A DNA stretch of 64,000 nucleotides from Pseudomonadota bacterium (GTDB taxonomy: Bacteria; Pseudomonadota; Gammaproteobacteria; Pseudomonadales; Pseudohongiellaceae). The translations under genes were made by a program, and so were the position numbers. The notes under the pieces are model-generated. The model saw only the letters and a program-made list of their open reading frames with translations. It searched no databases and was not told the origin of the DNA. Position 1 is the first letter of the stretch. Every line of letters begins with the position of its first letter. Below are positions 58,664 through 64,000 of this stretch, piece by piece. The stretch is from positions 19,214 to 83,213 of the forward strand of contig JAQBSZ010000018.1 of NCBI GenBank assembly GCA_027623555.1, written 5' to 3'.

Positions 58664-61177
58664 CTAAAATGTGTAGTCGACTTTGATACTCGCTTCCCTG
58701 CCCTTGTTATAACCGGTTGTGACGAATCCACCCTGGGTAATTTCGCTGCGTTCATCCAGGATATTCTTCGCCTTGAATGTCATCTTCCAGTGGTCTGCCA
58801 GTTCATGAATGAAGACGAAGTTCAATTCCCCAAGCGGTTGTTCAATCAGATCAGGCGCGCCTTCGATACCAACCTCGGCAATGCGTTCACCGTAATAGTG
58901 ATAGAGCAATGTGGCGGTCGTGCCAGAGACTGGCTCGTAGCCGATCTGGGCGTTGAACAACCAGTCAGACTGGCCTTGCAAAGAACGCGACAGACTGGTT
59001 AAGGAACCTCGGTCTTCGTCTCTGATGTCAACGCTTGAATCGATGAATGCAACGTTTCCCTGCACATAGAAGTCCTCGCCAATACCGCCAAGAAAATCAT
59101 TCCCGAGGAAATCGAGGCGTTTGTAAATTTCGAATTCAATTCCCTGATTTTCGGCGGACTCGGCGTTGATGTACGTGGATTTACGATCCACCGGGCTCAC
59201 AATCGATGCCTCGATTGGTGCCGTGAATTCCTTGAAGAACACACCGAGAGACATGTAGTCAGTGAACCCGAAGTACCATTCCCAGCGTAAATCGTAGTTC
59301 CTGATTGCGGTAATTTCGAGATTCGGGTTGCCTACGACTTCCTTGCCGGTCTCAGGATTGGTGAATGGTGCCGGTGACAGCTCGCGGAAATCGGGGCGCG
59401 ATACGGTTTCGCTGTAAGCGATGCGGAACTGATGATCACCATGAATATAAGTGCCACTGAAAGCCGGCAGGAATTCCTTGCGCGACTGGCTGGCATTGCT
59501 GGCAACATTTGGTCTGAACAGGTCAAAGGTGCTCGCGCTTTGGGTAAAGTCTTCCTGCCTGCCGCCAAGGGTGAAGCGGTAGCGGTCATCGAAATTAAAC
59601 TCTACCTGCCCATAAAACGCTTCTAATTCATTCTCGGCGCGATAGTTGTCAGTAGGACGGGTAATTTCCCGAATCTGAAAGCCGTTAGGCGCAATGTTTT
59701 CGGCAACGAGGATCTGCTCAAGAGGCAGCATTAACAAAGCAGGATTATTTGCAAGAGCACCAGCGAAGGCGAACCCGTAGCGGCGTATTTCCGACTCGCG
59801 CTGCTTGTCTCCGTTAACGTAGCCCGCCTGTGTGGTAATCACCGATTCAAGCGGCCCGTAAAAATTCATGGTGAAATCGATGCCAAATTCATTCGCAGTG
59901 TCATCCAGCACACTATTGTTACGCAGGTTGCCATCTACGCGCGAAGAAAACTCGCCCGAGTCATAGCGATAGACGCGATTGTCTGGTGCGTCGCGCTCAG
60001 CATTAATCTTGCTGTAGCGCCAATTAATTACCAGCTCGTGCAGATCGGGGAAATAGTGATCCCCCTGCACCTGATTGGAGAAGAGCTCTTGCTCAATCCA
60101 CTCAATCTCAGTGACCTTAAGATCGGAAGCCGCTTCAGTGAAACCTTGCGTGTTAGCGACAATATTATCTGTCTTGCGCAACAGCACAGAAGTAAAACGT
60201 AGATTGTGATTCTGGTTCAGATCGAGTCCGGCAGTGACAATACTGCTGACATCGATACTGTTTTCCGTGCCACGATAGACTGTTCCTTCCTGCTGCGACA
60301 AGCCCTCAGATCCCGGAACGTATGTGTTGCGATCAATCTCGTTGGTGTCCCAGCCGTTGGAGTAATCCAGCGATGCCAGGTAATTCAACTTCATACCACT
60401 GCTACCGATGTCGTGAAAATTACCCATCGACGTCGAAAATTTCATATTGGCCGGCAGCGATTCGACATCTGGTGTGTACTGGTTGTTGAAACTTTGGCCA
60501 ATCTTTTGTAATTCCTGCACAGGCACACCTTTGCCAGTAAAAGGACTCAGCACGCGCAATTCCTCACCACTCGCAGTTGCCTGCTTGAGCGCCGTAGAAG
60601 GTTGGCGATGGCCATCATCAATGCCCAGCCAATCGGTGTCGCCACCTTTTAATGTGAGCCCATCCTTGAAACTTACACCCTGCACTACTCCCAGAGATGA
60701 CGACAGATTCCAGAAAAATTCGTCTGTCGATTTCTTCGTGCGCATCTGCAACACGCCACCACCGAATTCACTTGGATAAGCAGCCGCATAAGTCTTCTGC
60801 ACAAGGACGCTATCCAGGATTGCAGTTGGAAATAAATCCAGCGGTACAACACGATTGATTGGCTCGGGACTTGGCAGAATTGCGCCATTTAGAAGGGTCG
60901 TAGAATAGCGCTCACCGAGACCGCGAATGTATACGTATTTGCCGCCCACCGTGCTCAGTCCGGATACGCGTTTCAGGCTCTCAGCAATATTGGAGTCCCC
61001 GGAACGCGTAAACTGCTGCTCGCTGACTACATTTGAAATCGCATCGGTGCCACGTTTTTCATCGGGTACAAACTGGCCGATTACGGCAATTTCTTCTATC
61101 TGCAGCGCTTGTTGTGCGCTGGCGAAGGAACTGAGAGCGCACAGGATGGATGCAGTCAGCCGCTTTCTATTGGTCAT
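58664..61177 (-). CDS. TonB-dependent outer membrane receptor
   Basis: 837 residues with a signal peptide (about 21, ending ASAQQ), a plug domain (ISNVVSEQQFTRSGDSNIAESLKRVSG, YVYIRGLGERYSTTLLNG) and a beta-barrel ending in a typical aromatic C-terminus (VDYTF). The TonB box region is near EEIAVIG. The barrel words resemble the receptors found beside phosphorus-related secreted proteins in marine bacteria. Ligand unknown. It lies downstream of the secreted-protein gene, separated by a terminator, and has its own candidate Pho site. Confidence 0.93.
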   Translation of the reverse strand: MTNRKRLTASILCALSSFASAQQALQIEEIAVIGQFVPDEKRGTDAISNVVSEQQFTRSGDSNIAESLKRVSGLSTVGGKYVYIRGLGERYSTTLLNGAILPSPEPINRVVPLDLFPTAILDSVLVQKTYAAAYPSEFGGGVLQMRTKKSTDEFFWNLSSSLGVVQGVSFKDGLTLKGGDTDWLGIDDGHRQPSTALKQATASGEELRVLSPFTGKGVPVQELQKIGQSFNNQYTPDVESLPANMKFSTSMGNFHDIGSSGMKLNYLASLDYSNGWDTNEIDRNTYVPGSEGLSQQEGTVYRGTENSIDVSSIVTAGLDLNQNHNLRFTSVLLRKTDNIVANTQGFTEAASDLKVTEIEWIEQELFSNQVQGDHYFPDLHELVINWRYSKINAERDAPDNRVYRYDSGEFSSRVDGNLRNNSVLDDTANEFGIDFTMNFYGPLESVITTQAGYVNGDKQRESEIRRYGFAFAGALANNPALLMLPLEQILVAENIAPNGFQIREITRPTDNYRAENELEAFYGQVEFNFDDRYRFTLGGRQEDFTQSASTFDLFRPNVASNASQSRKEFLPAFSGTYIHGDHQFRIAYSETVSRPDFRELSPAPFTNPETGKEVVGNPNLEITAIRNYDLRWEWYFGFTDYMSLGVFFKEFTAPIEASIVSPVDRKSTYINAESAENQGIEFEIYKRLDFLGNDFLGGIGEDFYVQGNVAFIDSSVDIRDEDRGSLTSLSRSLQGQSDWLFNAQIGYEPVSGTTATLLYHYYGERIAEVGIEGAPDLIEQPLGELNFVFIHELADHWKMTFKAKNILDERSEITQGGFVTTGYNKGREASIKVDYTF

Positions 61178-61224
61178 TACTTGTCTCCGTTTTTCTGGAA
61201 CTGTTTCTGAGATGTCCCAAGGAT

Positions 61225-61242
61225 ATTACTAATTTGTTACAT
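61225..61242 (-). promoter_or_regulatory. Weak Pho-box-like site before the TonB receptor
   Basis: Minus strand ATGTAACAAATTAGTAAT: two 7-base half-sites with 4-base spacing, three mismatches to the consensus. No good -10 follows. Suggestive only, supported by the pho context. Confidence 0.33.
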
Positions 61243-61256
61243 TAATATTTCAGCCA

Positions 61257-61284
61257 TAAAAAAAGGGCACCGTGAGGTGCCCTT
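61257..61284 (-). terminator. Terminator after the secreted protein gene
   Basis: Read on the minus strand: AGGGCACC-TCAC-GGTGCCCT followed by a run of seven T residues. A perfect eight-pair stem. Confidence 0.9.
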
Positions 61285-61303
61285 CTTACTATTTATGGTT
61301 TTG

Positions 61304-63124
61304 CTAAAAACTTGTGAACGTCCAGCCCTTGGTCCAGTCTGACGTGGAATCTTTCACCCCGCCGATGTAATCGACCTGGTCAAAGAAGGAGTCTGATGGA
61401 ATGTTTGCCGGAATTGCATTAATCAACGATCCGTTAGCCCAGCCATTGGGTCCACCGAGATCAACAGTGCCAGTGGTAGCATTGGTTTGTGCACCATACC
61501 AGTCTGACGTAGTCCATGGAGCGCCAGTACTTTGCTTCAGGTCTACGGCACAGGCCGTGGTAATCAAACTGTCTTTCATGGTCAGCGTGCCATTGAGTGT
61601 AGCAATGGACGCACCTGAATTGGTAAACGTCTGGGTTCCAGCAATCAGGATACAACCCTCACCGCCAGTCGGAAACGTGCCACCGATCACTGCGTTTGAC
61701 AGATTCATGCCAGTGCCTGCTTTCAACTCGAAGGCATGACCGGAACTCTTCACGCCGCTGCTGCCGATGCAAGTCAGGTTCGAGATGGTGGGAATGGAAC
61801 GAGGAGTTGCAATCGGGTTGGAACCCAGATTGTCGGCTTCAATGCAATTGTCGCCGCTGGTGGTTTGCTTGATCAGGATATGCTGCAGTTTCCCGATGTA
61901 GCCTGTAGTCCAGTCGAGCGCATCGTCATCGGTGCCAGTCAACAACAGGTGTTTCGCGTTTACTGTGCCACCATAGAATTCAATCGCGTCATCGGCACCG
62001 TTGTGCACCTGGATATAATCAAGAATCGTACCTGAGCCGACGCCCTGCAGAGCAATACTGTTCAGTTCGTTTTCGGTCGTGATGGGAAAACCTGCGTACT
62101 TGATTTGTACATAGGTTACCGCGCCACTGTCATCGGTATTCACCGGACTGGTGCCGCCGCCATACTCACCAGTGGAACCTTCACCTTCATCAAATCCGCT
62201 CTGAGTATTCAGTTGGGCACGGCCGTTGATAACGAGTCCGCCCCATTTGCCGCGAGTATTCAGCGTGTCCACACCTGCCACGTCAACTTCCGACGTCATG
62301 ATGACTGGCTTTGCAGGTGTACCGTTCGCGAAAATCTTGGCGCCACGGTCGATGACAAGCGTGTTCACGCCTTCTGGTGCGAACAGGGTCGTTCCCGCAT
62401 CAATGGTCAAGCTGATTTTATTGGCGTTGTCTGTTGCTGTATTGGTGCCGACAAACACGGTGCCATTGATAAAGTAGGAATTGTTCGCCGTGAGATGAGT
62501 GTTGGTTGTGATCCGCGCCGCACCTGACAGTTGACACACAGGCTTGCCTGCAAATGTAGTTCCTGCCACCAGAGTTGTATTGGTGGGGCATCCTGCAGCC
62601 GGTGCATTCGCAATCGTGATACTCGCCGGAGTCGATGTGTAGGTTAAATTGCTGATATTGTCCCCAGTGTAATAACCAACGTAAGCCTGAATGGTCATAC
62701 CAGCCAGGTTGGTATCACTGCCAACCAGGCCATCCAATACCTTCACTTCTTCATTTGCAGCCAGAGTCTTGGTAACAACTGGTTGCACAGGGTCAGAAGC
62801 TGTCCATGGAATCCAGATGCCCCCGGAAAGTTTCAGGAACAGCCCCATTCCCGGAATGGAGGCGATAACAACGATGCTACCGGTCTGTCCGACATTGCCT
62901 GGCGCGGGTTCGATATTCACGATCAAATCCGCCGCATCAGCTGCAGGTACAGTAGTCAAATAGCTGGCGCCGCCGTTGACTGTGGCACCACCGGTAAATA
63001 CTGTTTGAGATTGTGCGCCGGCTGTTGGCAATGTTGGTGGGGTGGCGGCCTGGGCAGCCATGGTAGCCAATCCCAGTGCTACACCGCTGGCTATCGCGCG
63101 CATTTTGATATTGTTGGAATTCAT
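61304..63124 (-). CDS. Large secreted beta-helix-like protein
   Basis: 606 residues with a signal peptide of about 26 residues (ending AAQAA). The middle and C-terminal part is rich in Gly, Asn, Thr and Asp with repeating short strands (KWGGLVINGRAQLN, GTILDYIQVHNGADDAIEFYGGTVNAKHLLLTGTDDDALDW), as in right-handed beta-helix surface proteins. The N-terminal 170 residues look like a separate domain. No catalytic motif was found. Homologous proteins often accompany TonB receptors of this type, and a Pho-box-like site precedes the gene, so a role in binding or releasing phosphorus compounds is inferred. Confidence 0.7.
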   Translation of the reverse strand: MNSNNIKMRAIASGVALGLATMAAQAATPPTLPTAGAQSQTVFTGGATVNGGASYLTTVPAADAADLIVNIEPAPGNVGQTGSIVVIASIPGMGLFLKLSGGIWIPWTASDPVQPVVTKTLAANEEVKVLDGLVGSDTNLAGMTIQAYVGYYTGDNISNLTYTSTPASITIANAPAAGCPTNTTLVAGTTFAGKPVCQLSGAARITTNTHLTANNSYFINGTVFVGTNTATDNANKISLTIDAGTTLFAPEGVNTLVIDRGAKIFANGTPAKPVIMTSEVDVAGVDTLNTRGKWGGLVINGRAQLNTQSGFDEGEGSTGEYGGGTSPVNTDDSGAVTYVQIKYAGFPITTENELNSIALQGVGSGTILDYIQVHNGADDAIEFYGGTVNAKHLLLTGTDDDALDWTTGYIGKLQHILIKQTTSGDNCIEADNLGSNPIATPRSIPTISNLTCIGSSGVKSSGHAFELKAGTGMNLSNAVIGGTFPTGGEGCILIAGTQTFTNSGASIATLNGTLTMKDSLITTACAVDLKQSTGAPWTTSDWYGAQTNATTGTVDLGGPNGWANGSLINAIPANIPSDSFFDQVDYIGGVKDSTSDWTKGWTFTSF

Positions 63125-63208
63125 TTTTGCTCCTGTTTATTAAAATCAAAAAAGTTTGTATTCAATGAAACTATTTGCGTCGAGCTATAATAGGGCTGTC
63201 ATGTTTCA

Positions 63209-63242
63209 GTTATGCGACTCTTTTGTTGCAGTTTTTTGACAA
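63209..63242 (-). promoter_or_regulatory. Candidate Pho box and -10 of the secreted protein gene
   Basis: On the minus strand TTGTCAAAAAACTGCAAC (63225-63242), two 7-base half-sites spaced by 4, followed after 10 bases by CATAAC (63209-63214). Spacing matches PhoB-dependent promoters. The site is about 100 bases before the start. Confidence 0.45.
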
Positions 63243-63352
63243 AGCGTTGAGAGTGACTGCGGGGACCCTTGATTGCTCGAGAAGTTTGCAAAAGCAGAAC
63301 AGATATTTTTTAGCTCGCGTGAAAAGTGTTTCGGTCTGTGTTAAAAGACGCC

Positions 63353-63835
63353 ATGAATGACACCGTCGACAAATTTTCACACAAGGTTGCCGCGCAACAT
63401 GTCGGTATTTTCGCAACACCGATTGCTTATTGTCATATCAAAGATGGTGATGAACTTCTCGGTGAGCTTGAACGCAGCATCAGGGAACGCAAACGCACTT
63501 CACCTGGTTTGGCCCGTTCCAACATTGGTGGCTGGCATTCAGACACCAACATGCTGCAATGGGGTGGTGTTGCGGCTAATCGCCTTGCCTTATCCGCAAT
63601 AAAAGTTTGCAAGAAGATGACTCAATTCAAGGAATCTTCGGTTGAGGACCATGAATGGAATGTGAGGATGTGGGCGAATGTCACACCAAGAGGCGGCTTC
63701 AATCAACTGCACGCCCATCCCGGGAACCTGTGGGCGGCGGTGCTGTATCTTGATATGGGAAATGATGAAGGTGTAGAAAATTCAGGCGGGGCGTTCTATG
63801 TGGAAGATCCCCGATTCCCTATGGCTTATAGGTAA
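63353..63835 (+). pseudogene. 2OG-Fe(II) oxygenase (TIGR02466 type), probably truncated
   Basis: ATG 63353 (MNDTVDKFSHKV) is preferred to GTG 63326. The N-terminal 160 residues match the family: IFATPIAYCHIKD, SNIGGWHSDTNML, FNQLHAHPGNLWAAVLYL (first metal His), GGAFYVEDPRFPMAYR. The frame then stops at 63835. The last third, with the second iron His and the Arg that binds 2-oxoglutarate, is missing. The sequence that follows is unlike the family. Divergent from the secreted-protein gene. Confidence 0.7.
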
Positions 63836-64000
63836 AACAAAAGATATCTCCAAAGTAGGTTGCTGTCCAGTTTGGTGAGTAGTCGACGCACTGAGAGCCA
63901 CAATAAGCCCAATATCAGTCAGTGTCTTTATGAATTCAGCCGCTTTCCAGCAGCAATCAGGCTGTCCCTCGCGCTTAACTACCACATCCACCTCCACCAG
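63836..64000. other. Sequence of unknown origin at the right edge, interrupting the oxygenase
   Basis: 165 bases. On the minus strand an open frame runs from the window edge to beyond 63835 (residues such as REGQPDCCWKAAEFIKTLTD). It could be the end of an unidentified gene or a mobile element inserted into the oxygenase. No terminal repeat or duplication is visible because the rest lies outside the window. Confidence 0.35.

Noticed and set aside
63183..63214. TATAAT and CTGTCAT-like word in the 63.2 kb intergenic region on the plus strand
   Set aside because: The Pho-like word lies after the -10, which is the wrong order for PhoB activation. The minus-strand site at 63225-63242 fits better.

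Overview
The window looks like chromosome of a free-living, probably marine, aerobic gammaproteobacterium. The pcnB-panB-panC order, the long gammaproteobacterial types of PstC and PstA, a CYP153-like P450 with its ferredoxin, lactate permease, acetyl-CoA synthetase, PPDK and a large TonB receptor all fit this. The genus cannot be named from the sequence alone. Most genes are ordinary and intact, at moderate GC. The accessory signal is concentrated in three places: about 17.5-22.9 kb, 47.4-49.0 kb and the right edge.

Layout. 1-4.2 kb: start of an unidentified membrane-anchored protein (minus strand), then pcnB, a deoxynucleoside kinase, panB and panC. 4.4-6.8 kb: acs and an OsmC-like protein. 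6.9-13.6 kb: a tight DUF58 / transglutaminase / MoxR / TPR operon. 13.6-17.6 kb: a Bcr/CflA exporter, selA (minus), a 2-hydroxyacid dehydrogenase and a tiny cysteine-rich CPXCG-type protein. 17.6-22.9 kb: an AT-rich patch with a membrane nucleotide-cyclase-like protein, an ISL3 element split by an IS3 element (target duplications of both still readable), an ICMT-like methyltransferase and an unknown protein. 23.2-33.2 kb: ppdK, M48 protease with LemA, lactate permease, selB and a haem-motif lipoprotein. 33.3-37.9 kb: a GCS2-type ligase, an aspartoacylase-like hydrolase, a two-domain PPK2 (Pap) and a small secreted protein. 38.0-47.4 kb: an ABC permease, ferredoxin and P450, a DUF47 protein with a PiT phosphate carrier, an acyl-CoA ligase and an MFS carrier. 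47.4-49.0 kb: a tRNA-Sec gene (selC) beside a scar of DUF547 fragment, IS91-type fragment and frameshifted copper-monooxygenase fragment. 49.2-58.5 kb: pstS, pstCAB, phoU, phoR and phoB. 58.7-63.8 kb: a TonB receptor, a large secreted protein and a truncated 2OG-Fe(II) oxygenase.

Two themes tie the window together. First, selenocysteine: selA, selB and selC are all present but scattered over 33 kb. No selenoprotein gene and no selD were recognised. The selC gene has two departures from the normal bacterial fold, a missing acceptor-stem nucleotide and an A.C pair at the top of the anticodon stem, so the pathway may be non-canonical or decaying. Second, phosphate: Pho-box-like sites lie before pstS, pstC and phoB, and weaker ones before the TonB receptor and the secreted protein. 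This suggests that an outer-membrane phosphorus-uptake unit is co-regulated with Pst. PiT and Pap extend the phosphate theme.
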